64,000 nucleotides of DNA from Flavobacterium sp. N1994 (GCF_025947145.1 NZ_CP109999.1:1116001-1180000); one strand, 5' to 3'; counted from the first letter of the stretch, positions 27,495-36,697 are shown. The notes: generated by a model from the sequence alone, not told the origin. Translations and numbers: made by a program.

Positions 27495-27524
27495 AAAAAG
27501 TCCCGATTGCTCGGGACTTTTTTT
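27495..27524. terminator. Bidirectional terminator between msrB/msrA and gapN
   Basis: Stem with core agtcccga / tcgggact and loop ttgc, flanked by an A-run and a T-run. It lies between converging genes and touches the gapN stop codon. Confidence 0.9.
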
Positions 27525-29103
27525 ATAAAATATAATCGGTATTAATAAAGTTAGATTCTTTACTATTGAGTAGTTCTTGCAAAATGGAGTTGTTATACTC
27601 ATTATCTTTAGAAGCGACAAAAGTTCTAATAGAAAACGAGCGTAAAGCATCATGAATACTTAAGGTTCCGACTGCTGAATCTTTTCTACCGGTAAACGGA
27701 TAAACATCAGGACCGCGTTGACAAGAACTGTTTAAGTTTACTCGACAAACTAAATTGACCAAGGTATCAATCAGCGGAGCAATCGTTTTAATGTCTTTAC
27801 CAAACAAACTCACTTGCTGACCATAATTCGATTCCGCCATATCATCTAGGGGTTCCTGAATATCTTTAAAGGTTAATATTGGAATTACTGGCCCGAATTG
27901 TTCTTCGTGGTACACCCGCATTTTTTTGTTTACAGGAAATAAAACAGCAGGAAAAATGTAATTCTCGGTTCGCTCCCCTCCTTTTGCATTTAAAATACTG
28001 GCACCATTAGCTTTGGCATCATCAATTAATTCCTGTAAGTAATTGGGTTTTTCTACCTCCGGTAACGGAGTTAAGGATACCCCTTTCTCCCATGGATTTC
28101 CAAAAGGTAAAGCATCTACTTTTTCAGCAAATCGTTTATTAAATTCTGCTGCAATAGATTCGTGTACATATAAAATTTTCAAAGCCGTACAACGCTGACC
28201 GTTAAAAGACAAGGTTCCCATAATGCATTCTTGAATCGCCAAATCTAAATCGGCATCCGGTAAAATAATCGCTGGGTTTTTGGCTTCTAATCCTAAGATT
28301 AAACGTAAACGGTTTTTATTGGGATGTTGGTCCTGCAAAGCGATGGCCGATTTACTATTGCCAATCAAAGCTAAAACATCCACTTTACCAGATTTCATTA
28401 TGGGTGATGCTACATCTCTACCTCGCCCATAGACTATATTTACCACTCCTTTTGGGAAACTACTTCTAAAGGCTTCAAGCAAAGGAGTCATCAATAAAAC
28501 ACCATGTTTAGCGGGTTTAAAAATCACGGTATTTCCCATGATAATAGCTGGAATAAGCATGGCAAATGTTTCATTCAGCGGATAATTATAAGGTCCAAGA
28601 CACAACACAACCCCTAAAGGGCCACGACGTACCATAGCATTTACCTCTTGACTTTTGGTAAAGCGAGCATTGTTGCGGTCAAGTTGTTTGTAATCTTCAA
28701 TCGTATCGTAAATATATTCTACCGTTCTGTCAAATTCTTTTTCTGAATCGCCCAATGATTTTCCAATCTCCCACATTAAATACTTCACTACTTCGTTTCT
28801 AGTGGCTTTCATTTGGGTGACAAAATTTTGCATGCATTTAATACGATCTATGACTTTCATGGTAGGCCAAATTCCTTGCCCTTTATCATAAGCTGCCACA
28901 GCTGATTTCACAACCTCATCGGCCGCCTCTTCTCCCATAGTAGGAATAGAACCTAAAAGTGTAGGAGCATAATTTTGGGTAGAGGAAATGGTAGAATAAA
29001 CTTCTGAGGTTTCCCCTGTCCATTTTTTTAATTCTCCATTTACTAAATAAGTATCTTGATGTAATAAAGTTGTAATTTGAAATTCAGCTGGAATTGTAGT
29101 CAT
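27523..29103 (-). CDS. gapN: NADP-dependent non-phosphorylating glyceraldehyde-3-phosphate dehydrogenase
   Basis: Aldehyde dehydrogenase superfamily enzyme (526 aa), probably oxidising glyceraldehyde 3-phosphate to 3-phosphoglycerate with NADP. The GapN-type cofactor loop [20 protein letters not shown] is visible near residue 160, with [10 protein letters not shown] (general-base Glu) and [10 protein letters not shown] with catalytic Cys305. [13 protein letters not shown] and [14 protein letters not shown] towards the C-terminus fit the GapN branch. It is longer than Streptococcus GapN (about 475 aa), with an extended N-terminus and a short C-terminal tail. Monocistronic. The substrate assignment rests on subfamily resemblance. 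Confidence 0.85.
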   Translation of the reverse strand: MTTIPAEFQITTLLHQDTYLVNGELKKWTGETSEVYSTISSTQNYAPTLLGSIPTMGEEAADEVVKSAVAAYDKGQGIWPTMKVIDRIKCMQNFVTQMKATRNEVVKYLMWEIGKSLGDSEKEFDRTVEYIYDTIEDYKQLDRNNARFTKSQEVNAMVRRGPLGVVLCLGPYNYPLNETFAMLIPAIIMGNTVIFKPAKHGVLLMTPLLEAFRSSFPKGVVNIVYGRGRDVASPIMKSGKVDVLALIGNSKSAIALQDQHPNKNRLRLILGLEAKNPAIILPDADLDLAIQECIMGTLSFNGQRCTALKILYVHESIAAEFNKRFAEKVDALPFGNPWEKGVSLTPLPEVEKPNYLQELIDDAKANGASILNAKGGERTENYIFPAVLFPVNKKMRVYHEEQFGPVIPILTFKDIQEPLDDMAESNYGQQVSLFGKDIKTIAPLIDTLVNLVCRVNLNSSCQRGPDVYPFTGRKDSAVGTLSIHDALRSFSIRTFVASKDNEYNNSILQELLNSKESNFINTDYIL

Positions 29104-29404
29104 AAAAAAGTGATTTTTTATAAAATTACAGTTTCTATGAAAACCATTTACATCCCTTTAGAAAAAGTAATTAACTAAAACGTTGTAATTGAATTTAGTA
29201 GATTCCGTTGGATTCAATTTCTTTTATTTCAAACACATAGTAACATAGTTTTTAAAAAAATATCAAGGCATTTTACTTTTCATAGTAAGATATAGCTCTG
29301 TGCTACCAAGAATTGGTCTAGGTCAATCTTTTTTCTATGTATCTATGTGTTTAATTTTTTGAACTGTTGAATTTATAATAATTACATCCAAAGAGTTTAT
29401 TAAA
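29104..29404. other. 301-nt gap upstream of gapN
   Basis: Non-coding. It contains an 8-bp inverted repeat (29187-29194 with 29212-29219) that could belong to gapN control, and a larger imperfect inverted repeat (29231-29352) listed separately. No exact promoter box was found for gapN. Confidence 0.6.
29231..29352. repeat. Imperfect terminal inverted repeat enclosing 86 nt, possible small palindromic element
   Basis: Left arm 29231-29248 and right arm 29335-29352 match inversely at 16 of 18 positions (arm aaacacatag-nn-acatag). The enclosed 86 nt contain no ORF. The shape resembles short non-coding dispersed repeats (REP or MITE-like) of Flavobacterium genomes. Only one copy is in the window, so its repeat status cannot be proven here. 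Confidence 0.5.
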
Positions 29405-30964
29405 TTATTGCAAAGCCTCTGCAATCTTTAAAGCACATTTCTCACCATCAATAGCCGCTGAAATGATACCGCCAGCAAATCCAGCGCCTTCTCCACAAGG
29501 ATAGAGTCCTTTTATTTGGAGATGTTCTAATGTTTCATTGTCACGTGGAATTCTTACTGGTGATGAAGTTCTACTTTCTGGAGCATGGAGTATGGCATCA
29601 TTCGTCATGTAGCCTCGCATTGCTTTTCCGAATTCTACAAATCCTTCTCTCAATATTTGAGCTAAAAATCCAGGGAATACTTGTCCCATTTCTACAGAGG
29701 TTGTTCCTGGAACATAAGAGGTTTTTGGGATAGAGGTTGAAACTTTATTTTGAGTAAAATCGACCATTCGTTGTGCTGGCACTTTTTGAGTTTCTCCAGC
29801 TAGATGCCATGCTTTTTGTTCGATGCTTTTTTGGAATTCCATTCCGGCAAGTGCTCCAAATTTGGCAAAGGGTTTAAAATCTTCTAGTTTCAATTCAATC
29901 ACAATTCCCGAATTGGCAGTAGCTTGATCACGTTTGGATGGCGACCAACCATTAGTAACCACTTCTCCTGGGCTAGTGGCACAAGGAGCAATTACACCTC
30001 CTGGACACATACAAAAAGAATACATCCCGCGACCATTAACTTGCTTCACTATCGAATAAGGTGCTGGAGGTAAATATTCGCCTCGAAAATCGCAACTGTA
30101 CTGAATTCTATCAATCAATTCCTGAGGATGTTCAGCACGAACGCCTAGGGCAAAAGGTTTAGCTTCGATTAAGATTTTTTTTCTATCTAACAATTCAAAA
30201 ATATCTCGAGCCGAATGTCCGGTTGCCAAAATCAATTTATTGGCTGCAATAGTATCGCCGTTTTGAGTAACGACACCCTGCATTTCGTTGTTTTTTATAA
30301 TGAAATCTACAACGCGGGTTTCGAACAACACTTTGCCTCCACATTCTATAATTTTCTCCCGAATATCTTGAATAATTTGGGGTAATTTATTGGTTCCAAT
30401 ATGAGGATGCGCTTCAACCAAAATATCTGGTGTGGCACCAAAACCAACTAATAGCCGTAAAATTCTATCAACATCGCCTCGTTTTTTGGAACGAGTATAT
30501 AGCTTTCCATCAGAATAAGTTCCAGCGCCTCCTTCTCCAAAACAATAATTGGAATCTTCGTTTACAATATGATCTACATTGATAGCTTTCAAATCACGAC
30601 GGCGACCACGAACATCTTTTCCGCGTTCAATAACAATTGGTTTTAAACCTAATTCTATTAATTGCAAAGCAGCGAATAATCCGGCCGGACCTGCACCAAC
30701 AATGATAACTTCTTGTTTGTTAGCAACATTTTGATAATCTGGAAGTTCGATTGGCTGTTCCTTATATTTTTCATCTATGAGATAGACCGAAACTTTAAGA
30801 TTGACCTTAATTGCTTTTTGACGGGCATCAATGGAACGTTTGAGAATTACAACTTTATGCACCAATTTAGGAGAAACCCGAACTAATTGAGCCACCTGTT
30901 CGTATAATAACTGCTCATTAGCAGCTATTACGGGAGAAACCTGAAGTTGTAGTTCTTGTGGCAT
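29405..30964 (-). CDS. NAD(P)/FAD-dependent oxidoreductase, uncharacterised FAD-dependent dehydrogenase family
   Basis: 519 residues. An N-terminal segment of about 85 residues (with KVVILKRSIDARQKAIKVNL) precedes the dinucleotide-binding motif VIIVGAGPAGLFAALQL near residue 87. Later come EGGAGTYSDGKLYTR, ILATGHSARDIFELL and a C-terminal FAD contact GEGAGFAGGIISAAIDG. It contains CMCPGGV, a cysteine pair seen in this family. The family (COG2509-like) is widespread, but its substrate is not known to me. It is divergent from the small gene at 31040, with its own promoter, and looks monocistronic. Confidence 0.85.
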   Translation of the reverse strand: MPQELQLQVSPVIAANEQLLYEQVAQLVRVSPKLVHKVVILKRSIDARQKAIKVNLKVSVYLIDEKYKEQPIELPDYQNVANKQEVIIVGAGPAGLFAALQLIELGLKPIVIERGKDVRGRRRDLKAINVDHIVNEDSNYCFGEGGAGTYSDGKLYTRSKKRGDVDRILRLLVGFGATPDILVEAHPHIGTNKLPQIIQDIREKIIECGGKVLFETRVVDFIIKNNEMQGVVTQNGDTIAANKLILATGHSARDIFELLDRKKILIEAKPFALGVRAEHPQELIDRIQYSCDFRGEYLPPAPYSIVKQVNGRGMYSFCMCPGGVIAPCATSPGEVVTNGWSPSKRDQATANSGIVIELKLEDFKPFAKFGALAGMEFQKSIEQKAWHLAGETQKVPAQRMVDFTQNKVSTSIPKTSYVPGTTSVEMGQVFPGFLAQILREGFVEFGKAMRGYMTNDAILHAPESRTSSPVRIPRDNETLEHLQIKGLYPCGEGAGFAGGIISAAIDGEKCALKIAEALQ

Positions 30965-30979
30965 AGATTAGAATTTTGA

Positions 30980-30987
30980 CAAAAGTA
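30980..30987 (-). promoter_or_regulatory. Candidate -7 box of the FAD oxidoreductase gene
   Basis: Minus strand TACTTTTG, exact TAnnTTTG match, 15 nt upstream of the start codon. Confidence 0.5.
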
Positions 30988-31008
30988 GCAATTTGAAAAT
31001 TGTTATTG

Positions 31009-31016
31009 TAATTTTG
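31009..31016 (+). promoter_or_regulatory. Candidate -7 box of the 78-residue protein gene
   Basis: TAATTTTG, exact match to TAnnTTTG, 23 nt upstream of the ATG at 31040. It faces away from the minus-strand box at 30980-30987, so the two promoters share a 37-bp region. Confidence 0.5.
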
Positions 31017-31039
31017 CTTCAGAACAACCTATAAAAGTA

Positions 31040-31276
31040 ATGTCAAGACAGATAAAATTAATTTGGGATTTTCGTGGAGAAGCATCAGCAAAAACGGCTG
31101 AGCATCATGAAATTCATTTGAAAGAATATATTACTATCGAAAAATTACCACTAAACATAACGGGGTTTGAGATAAAAAACGAAATGCACGCTATCGCCTT
31201 CATGGTGGTAACCGATGAGTATATGATTGCTGTTCGAGATGCCTTGAAGCCACATCGTGGAGAGTTATATCTATAG
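31040..31276 (+). CDS. Small conserved-looking protein, unknown function
   Basis: 78 residues, MSRQIKLIWDFRGEASAKTAEHHEIHLKEY in the first third (not quoted in full), then IEKLPLNITGFEIKNEMHAI and VVTDEYMIAVRDALKPHRG. It is cytosolic with no signal peptide or membrane span. I do not recognise a named family; the composition and an exact promoter box support a real gene. Two histidines in the first part (EHHEIH) could bind metal, but this is only a possibility. It stands alone between the FAD oxidoreductase and recQ. Confidence 0.75.
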   Translation: MSRQIKLIWDFRGEASAKTAEHHEIHLKEYITIEKLPLNITGFEIKNEMHAIAFMVVTDEYMIAVRDALKPHRGELYL

Positions 31277-31279
31277 GAT

Positions 31280-31306
31280 AAAAAAAAGAGAAGCATAAAC
31301 TTCTCT
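31280..31306 (-). terminator. Terminator of recQ
   Basis: Stem agagaag / cttctct with a 6-nt loop. An A-run on the left side gives a U-run on the minus transcript, 6 nt after the recQ stop codon. Confidence 0.7.
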
Positions 31307-31312
31307 AATCAA

Positions 31313-33508
31313 TTAATTCGCTACATCACTTATAAATTTTATCCGCATTAATCGTAGTTCTTCGATATCGTAATCACCTTCAAATTCTTTTAAAGCGTCT
31401 TCTATTTTATCAGTTTCAGAATCCATAAAATACTCATGGATTTCTTCTTGTTGTTCTTCATCTAAAATCTCATTTACCCAGTAATTGATATTTAGTTTGG
31501 TTCCTGAATAAACGATTTGCTCCATTTCTTTGAGCAAAGCATCCATATTCATTCCTTTGGCTTTGGCTATATCATCAAGCGATAACTTTCGGTCAATGTT
31601 TTGAATAATATAGAGTTTGTTAGCTGAATTGGCACCTGTTGATTTAACCACCAAATCGTCTGGGCGAATGATGTCATTATCTTCAACATATCTTGCAATA
31701 AGAGCTATAAAATCATTTCCGTATTTTTTAGCTTTCCCTTCCCCAACACCATGAGTATTGGTTAATTCTTCCATGGTAATTGGATATTTCAAAGCCATAT
31801 CCTCAAGCGATGGATCTTGAAAAACTACAAATGGTGGTACTCCCAATTTCTTGGCCACCTTTTTACGTAAATCTTTTAACATGGCCATCAATGCTTCATC
31901 TGCAGTTCCGCTAGCTTTTGCTGCTGTTACAATAGCATCATCTTCGGCTTCATTGTATTCATGGTCTTCCGACATCATAAAGGATGTTGGATTTTTAATA
32001 AAGTCATGACCCTTGTCAGATACTTTTAAAATACCATAGGTTTCAATATCTTTATTCAGAAGCCCATCTACTAATACTTGACGTATTAAAGCCATCCAAT
32101 AACGTTCTTCAAACGCAGCACCTACTCCAAAGAAGTTTTGAGTATCTGTTCTATAGGCTTTTATAGTGGCGTTTACTCTTCCTATTAAAGTAAACACTAT
32201 TTCTTTTGATTTGTATAAATGCTTGGTATCGCGAACGACTTCCAACAACATTTTTACTTGGTCTTTGGCTTCGACTTTGGTTTTTGGATTTCTAACATTA
32301 TCATCCATATCGCCGCCTTCTCCTGTTTCATTATCAAATTCTTCACCAAAATAGTGTAATAAAAATTTACGTCTAGACATTGACGTTTCTGCGTAAGCTA
32401 CCACTTCTTGCAACAAAGCAAATCCAATTTCTTGTTCAGCAACAGGCTTTCCAGACATGAATTTTTCTAACTTTTCTACATCCTTATAAGAGTAGTAAGC
32501 TAAACAATGTCCTTCGCCACCATCACGACCAGCACGACCTGTTTCTTGATAATAACTTTCTAATGATTTTGGAATATCATGATGAATTACAAAACGAACA
32601 TCGGGTTTATCGATTCCCATCCCAAAAGCTATCGTAGCTACTACCACATCTACATCTTCCATCAAAAACATATCCTGATGTTTAGCTCTAGTTTTAGCAT
32701 CTAACCCTGCGTGATACGGAACTGCTGAAATACCGTTAACTTGAAGTACCGTTGCAATTTCTTCCACCTTTTTACGGCTCAAGCAATAGATGATTCCCGA
32801 TTTGCCTTTATGCTGTTTGATAAAACGAATAATATCCGCTTCGATATTTTTAGTCTTGGTACGTACTTCGTAAAATAAATTGGGACGATTAAAGGAAGCT
32901 TTAAAAGTAGTCGCATCAGACATATCCAAGTTCTTCAAAATATCTTCCTGAACTTTTGGTGTTGCGGTTGCTGTTAAACCTATAACAGGTACATCACCAA
33001 TTAATTTTATGATGGCTTTTAAATTTCTATATTCCGGTCTGAAATCGTGTCCCCATTCTGAGATACAATGTGCTTCATCAATAGCCACAAAAGAAATGGG
33101 CACACTCTGTAAAAACTCAACGTATTCTTCCTTTGTTAATGATTCAGGGGCTACATATAGCAGTTTGGTTATACCACTGGTAATATCTTTTTTAACTTGA
33201 TTTATTTCAGTTTTGGTAAGGGATGAATTCAATACATGTGCAATGCCATTTTCAGAAGACAAACTTCGTATAGCATCCACTTGATTTTTCATTAAGGCAA
33301 TTAAGGGAGAAACCACAATAGCGGTTCCGTTTTGAATTAGGGCTGGCAACTGGTAACACAATGATTTTCCGCCACCAGTAGGCATTATAACAAATGTATT
33401 ATTTTGAGTAATAATACTTTTTATGACATGTTCTTGTAATCCTTTAAATTGGTTGAAACCAAAATACTTTTTTAATTCTTTATGAATGTCAATTTCGTTT
33501 AAATTCAT
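31313..33508 (-). CDS. recQ: ATP-dependent DNA helicase RecQ
   Basis: 3'-5' DNA helicase for recombination and repair, 731 residues. Walker A is MPTGGGKSLCYQLP (residues 43-55). The DEAH box lies in AIDEAHCISEWGHDFRPEYR, with GLTATATPKVQEDI, GIIYCLSRKKVEEI, IAFGMGIDKPDVRFVIHHD and YYQETGRAGRDG of helicase domain 2. An RQC-like region follows and then an HRDC domain near residues 545-630 (ITMEELTNTHGVGEGKAKKY). A C-terminal tail of about 90 acidic residues beyond HRDC resembles the winged-helix-like tail of Bacteroidota RecQ proteins. It is divergent from kdsD, with facing promoters. Confidence 0.95.
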   Translation of the reverse strand: MNLNEIDIHKELKKYFGFNQFKGLQEHVIKSIITQNNTFVIMPTGGGKSLCYQLPALIQNGTAIVVSPLIALMKNQVDAIRSLSSENGIAHVLNSSLTKTEINQVKKDITSGITKLLYVAPESLTKEEYVEFLQSVPISFVAIDEAHCISEWGHDFRPEYRNLKAIIKLIGDVPVIGLTATATPKVQEDILKNLDMSDATTFKASFNRPNLFYEVRTKTKNIEADIIRFIKQHKGKSGIIYCLSRKKVEEIATVLQVNGISAVPYHAGLDAKTRAKHQDMFLMEDVDVVVATIAFGMGIDKPDVRFVIHHDIPKSLESYYQETGRAGRDGGEGHCLAYYSYKDVEKLEKFMSGKPVAEQEIGFALLQEVVAYAETSMSRRKFLLHYFGEEFDNETGEGGDMDDNVRNPKTKVEAKDQVKMLLEVVRDTKHLYKSKEIVFTLIGRVNATIKAYRTDTQNFFGVGAAFEERYWMALIRQVLVDGLLNKDIETYGILKVSDKGHDFIKNPTSFMMSEDHEYNEAEDDAIVTAAKASGTADEALMAMLKDLRKKVAKKLGVPPFVVFQDPSLEDMALKYPITMEELTNTHGVGEGKAKKYGNDFIALIARYVEDNDIIRPDDLVVKSTGANSANKLYIIQNIDRKLSLDDIAKAKGMNMDALLKEMEQIVYSGTKLNINYWVNEILDEEQQEEIHEYFMDSETDKIEDALKEFEGDYDIEELRLMRIKFISDVAN

Positions 33509-33510
33509 TC

Positions 33511-33539
33511 TTGGTTAATGGTATTTTTACATAAATTTG
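33511..33539 (+). promoter_or_regulatory. Promoter of kdsD-tatC
   Basis: TTG (33511-33513), 18-nt spacer, TAAATTTG (33532-33539): exact Bacteroidota consensus. The 5' leader to the TTG start at 33594 would be about 50 nt. Confidence 0.75.
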
Positions 33540-33547
33540 CAAACATA
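33540..33547 (-). promoter_or_regulatory. Candidate -7 box of recQ
   Basis: Minus strand TATGTTTG, exact TAnnTTTG match, directly abutting the plus-strand -7 box of kdsD. The predicted start site lies inside the opposing box. No -33 TTG at 17-19 nt; a TTTG lies 25 nt away. Confidence 0.5.
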
Positions 33548-33593
33548 AAGATACTATTTTCTTTTACACATACAAATTTTATATTTTTCAATT

Positions 33594-34559
33594 TTGATAA
33601 ATAAAGATACCCTTTTAGCTTCTGCCAAAAAGACAATTTTGTCTGAAAGTGAATCTATTGCAAACCTAGTGACGCTTTTAGACGACAACTTTATAAAAAC
33701 GGTAGAAATCATCCATAATTCAAAAGGACGTTTAGTGGTTACGGGAATTGGTAAAAGTGCTATCATCGCCCAAAAAATTGTAGCTACTTTAAACTCTACT
33801 GGAACCCCTTCCCTATTTCTGCATGCTTCTGAAGCGATACATGGTGATTTAGGCATGGTGCAACCCGGAGATGTCGTGATTTGCATTTCAAAAAGCGGAA
33901 ACAGCCCAGAGATTAAAGTGTTAGTCCCTTTATTAAAACGATTTGGAAATAAACTAATCGCTATTACCGGAAACACCACTTCATTCCTTGGAAAAGAAGC
34001 GGATTATGTTTTGAATACTTATGTGGAGAAAGAAGCTTGTCCAATCAATTTAGCTCCAACCAATAGCACCACTGCACAGTTAGTCATGGGAGATGCCATT
34101 GCAGTTTGTTTGATGGAAATGAAAAATTTCACTGCAGAAGATTTTGCCAAATACCATCCTGGTGGTGCCTTAGGTAAAAAATTATTACTTCGTGTAAGCG
34201 AAATGCTTGATGCTACTCACAAACCAACAGTAGCTCCAGACTCAACGATTAAAAACGTGATTCATGAAATCTCTGAAAAACGTTTAGGAGTTACGGCTGT
34301 TATAGAAAATGATAAAGTAATCGGAATAATAACTGATGGTGATATCCGAAGAATGTTGAATAAAACAGAAAACATTTCCGGTTTAACGGCCAAAGACATA
34401 ATGACGATAAATCCAAAGACCATAAAATCAACGGAGCTCGTAAGTGATGCTTTAAATATCCTTGAAGACTTTTCAATTACACAATTGATGGTTGTTGATA
34501 GTGGCGAGTACAAAGGTGTACTTCATTTACATGACATTTTAAAAGAAGGGATTCTATAA
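33594..34559 (+). CDS. kdsD: Arabinose-5-phosphate isomerase (KpsF/GutQ/KdsD family)
   Basis: Converts ribulose 5-phosphate to arabinose 5-phosphate, the first step of KDO synthesis for lipopolysaccharide. 321 residues: a SIS domain (about 35-175; GIGKSAIIAQK, then ISKSGNSPEIK and YHPGGALGKKL) followed by two CBS domains (about 205-320; GIITDGDIRRML). Start is a TTG at 33594; no ATG is available upstream in frame. The stop codon shares one nucleotide with the ATG of tatC. lptB nearby also serves LPS. Confidence 0.9.
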   Translation: MINKDTLLASAKKTILSESESIANLVTLLDDNFIKTVEIIHNSKGRLVVTGIGKSAIIAQKIVATLNSTGTPSLFLHASEAIHGDLGMVQPGDVVICISKSGNSPEIKVLVPLLKRFGNKLIAITGNTTSFLGKEADYVLNTYVEKEACPINLAPTNSTTAQLVMGDAIAVCLMEMKNFTAEDFAKYHPGGALGKKLLLRVSEMLDATHKPTVAPDSTIKNVIHEISEKRLGVTAVIENDKVIGIITDGDIRRMLNKTENISGLTAKDIMTINPKTIKSTELVSDALNILEDFSITQLMVVDSGEYKGVLHLHDILKEGIL

Positions 34560-35380
34560 TGGCAAAAAAGGAATTTAAAGAAATGTCATTTCTGGGGCAT
34601 CTTGAAGAATTGAGATGGGTATTGGTAAGATGTTCGGCTGCAGTAGTACTCATGGCCGTTATATCTTATTTCTTTGCCGATTATATTTTTACTGATTTAA
34701 TATTTGGACCAACTGATCCCAGTTTTATAACCTACCGTTTTTTTTGTGAAGCCTCTCATTACTTAGGCTTTGCTGATAGTATTTGTATAACCGAACTCAA
34801 CTTCATTATCCAAAATACAGAAATGGAAGGCCAAGTCAATATATTTGTCTGGGTTTGTATTACGGCTGGATTTATTCTGGCTTTCCCATACATATTGTGG
34901 CAATTTTGGAAATTCATTAGCCCTGCACTATATGAGAAAGAAAGAAAAGGAGCGAAACTTTTTATTTTTGTAGCTTCTATTTTATTCTTTCTTGGAGTCC
35001 TTTTTGGCTATTATGTTATTGTACCAATGTCAGTTAATTTCTTGGCTACTTTTAGTATTAGTAGCGTAGTCAAAAATCAATTTAGTGTTGACTCTTATGT
35101 GAGTATGGTCAAAACAGCAGTTATTGCCAGTGGTTTGTATTTCGAATTGCCTATTATCATTTATTTCTTAACCAAATTAGGATTAGTAGGTCCTAGTTTC
35201 TTGAGAAAATATAGAAAATATGCCATCGTAATCATATTAATTATCGCAGCCATTGTTACACCTCCAGATGTGGTGAGTCAGATTACCGTAGCTGTGCCTA
35301 TGTTGATTATTTATGAGGGATGTATTTGGATTTCAGCTGTTGTAGTAAAAAATAAAAAACGAGATGAGCAAATTAGTTGA
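34559..35380 (+). CDS. tatC: Twin-arginine translocase subunit TatC
   Basis: Receptor component of the Tat protein export pathway in the inner membrane. 273 residues with about six membrane helices. Family motifs: MSFLGHLEELRWVLVRC at the N-terminus, FILAFPYILWQFWKFISPALYEKERK in the middle (conserved FxxP...Y-E-R/K-K region) and YFELPIIIYFLTKLGLV. It carries the loop insertion after the first helix common in Bacteroidota. It is coupled to kdsD (1-nt overlap) and overlaps the following gene by 17 nt. tatA/B are not in the window. Confidence 0.93.
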   Translation: MAKKEFKEMSFLGHLEELRWVLVRCSAAVVLMAVISYFFADYIFTDLIFGPTDPSFITYRFFCEASHYLGFADSICITELNFIIQNTEMEGQVNIFVWVCITAGFILAFPYILWQFWKFISPALYEKERKGAKLFIFVASILFFLGVLFGYYVIVPMSVNFLATFSISSVVKNQFSVDSYVSMVKTAVIASGLYFELPIIIYFLTKLGLVGPSFLRKYRKYAIVIILIIAAIVTPPDVVSQITVAVPMLIIYEGCIWISAVVVKNKKRDEQIS

Positions 35381-35711
35381 AGAATTTAATGAGTATCGTT
35401 CTAAAATGAACGAGAAATTATTGGCCGACAATAATAAAATTGTAAAAAGAATTTTCAATCTAGATACCAATGCATATGCTGAAGGAGCGCTAGATGTTAA
35501 AACGAAAGAGCTTCTAGGATTAGTAGCATCAACCGTTTTGCGTTGTGATGATTGCATCAAATACCATTTAGAAACCAGCTACAAAGAAGGAATCACTAAA
35601 GAAGAAATGATGGAAGCCATGGGAATTGCCACATTAGTAGGCGGAACCATTGTAATTCCACATTTAAGAAGAGCTTACGAATTTTGGGAAGCACTAGAAG
35701 AAGACAAATAA
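35364..35711 (+). CDS. Carboxymuconolactone decarboxylase / AhpD-like family protein
   Basis: 115-residue helical protein with the AhpD-like redox motif RCDDCIKYH (Cys61, Cys64, His68) and an upstream Glu49. It probably has disulfide-reductase or peroxidase-linked activity; the substrate is not identifiable. Its start lies 17 nt inside the end of tatC, so it is part of the kdsD-tatC transcript. No aromatic-degradation genes are near, so true carboxymuconolactone decarboxylase activity is unlikely. Confidence 0.88.
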   Translation: MSKLVEEFNEYRSKMNEKLLADNNKIVKRIFNLDTNAYAEGALDVKTKELLGLVASTVLRCDDCIKYHLETSYKEGITKEEMMEAMGIATLVGGTIVIPHLRRAYEFWEALEEDK

Positions 35712-35785
35712 TTGTTAAAGAGTTAATTTGGTCGTTGGGTTATTCGTTTATTTGTCTAACAATCTAAGAATCTAAGAAGTCTATT

Positions 35786-36526
35786 ATGAAGTTAAGAGCC
35801 GAAAATTTAGTCAAAACTTACAAAGGAAGAAGTGTCGTTAAAGGCATTTCAGTAGAAGTGAATCAAGGAGAAATCGTGGGCCTTTTAGGTCCAAATGGTG
35901 CCGGAAAAACAACTTCCTTTTATATGATTGTTGGATTAGTTAAACCTAATTCGGGAAAGATATTTTTGGATGATTTAGATATTACTGAATATCCTATGTA
36001 CAAACGTGCTCAAAACGGCATCGGGTATTTGGCACAAGAAGCCTCAGTATTCAGAAAATTAAGCATCGAAGACAATATTCTTAGTGTTTTACAACTAACT
36101 AAGTTGAGCAAAGAAGAACAAGTGGCTAAAATGGAAAGTTTAATAGCCGAATTTAGTTTGGAACACATTCGAACTAATCGTGGTGATTTACTTTCGGGTG
36201 GTGAAAGAAGGAGAACAGAAATTGCTAGAGCATTGGCCACCGACCCAAAATTCATCTTACTTGACGAACCTTTTGCAGGCGTTGACCCAGTAGCCGTAGA
36301 AGATATCCAAAGAATTGTAGCCCAATTGAAAAATAAGAATATCGGAATCCTAATTACTGATCATAACGTTCAGGAAACATTGGCCATTACAGATAAAACT
36401 TATTTGATGTTTGAAGGAGGAATTCTAAAAGCTGGAATTCCAGAAGAACTAGCAGAAGACGAAATGGTTCGAAAAGTATATCTCGGTCAAAACTTTGAGC
36501 TTCGTAAAAAGAAACTACACTTTTAA
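35786..36526 (+). CDS. lptB: LPS export ABC transporter ATP-binding protein LptB
   Basis: ATPase that drives extraction of lipopolysaccharide from the inner membrane by LptFG. 246 residues. Walker A GPNGAGKTTSFYM, Q-loop region NGIGYLAQEASVFRKL (typical of LptB), signature LLSGGERRRTEIARAL, Walker B FILLDEPFAGVDP and the H-loop ITDHNVQETL. It follows the AhpD-like gene by 74 nt on the same strand. No exact promoter was seen, so it may be read from the kdsD transcript. Confidence 0.93.
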   Translation: MKLRAENLVKTYKGRSVVKGISVEVNQGEIVGLLGPNGAGKTTSFYMIVGLVKPNSGKIFLDDLDITEYPMYKRAQNGIGYLAQEASVFRKLSIEDNILSVLQLTKLSKEEQVAKMESLIAEFSLEHIRTNRGDLLSGGERRRTEIARALATDPKFILLDEPFAGVDPVAVEDIQRIVAQLKNKNIGILITDHNVQETLAITDKTYLMFEGGILKAGIPEELAEDEMVRKVYLGQNFELRKKKLHF

Positions 36527-36551
36527 GCCGTAGACTGCACTAAATTTTTGA

Positions 36552-36697
36552 AACATAGCATACTGCTACCGCCTTGTGCTCATAATTCTTAAAAACACAG
36601 CACACTACTGCCGCCTGGTGCCCTTAATTCTTAAAAACATAGCATACTGCTGCCGCCTTGTGCCCTTAATTCTTGAAAACAGAGCATACTACTGCTA
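36552..36697. repeat. 42-bp tandem repeat, three copies plus a partial, between lptB and pssA
   Basis: Copies begin at 36552, 36594, 36636 and, partially, 36678: exact 42-bp period, unit starting aacatagcatactgctgccg and ending in cttaattcttaaa. The copies differ by a few bases. The partial fourth copy runs into the pssA stop codon at 36695-36697. No ORF and no clear intrinsic terminator lie in this gap between converging genes. Confidence 0.9.

Noticed and set aside
36552..36697. 42-bp repeats as a CRISPR array or attachment site
   Set aside because: Contiguous copies without spacers, and no cas or integrase gene nearby.
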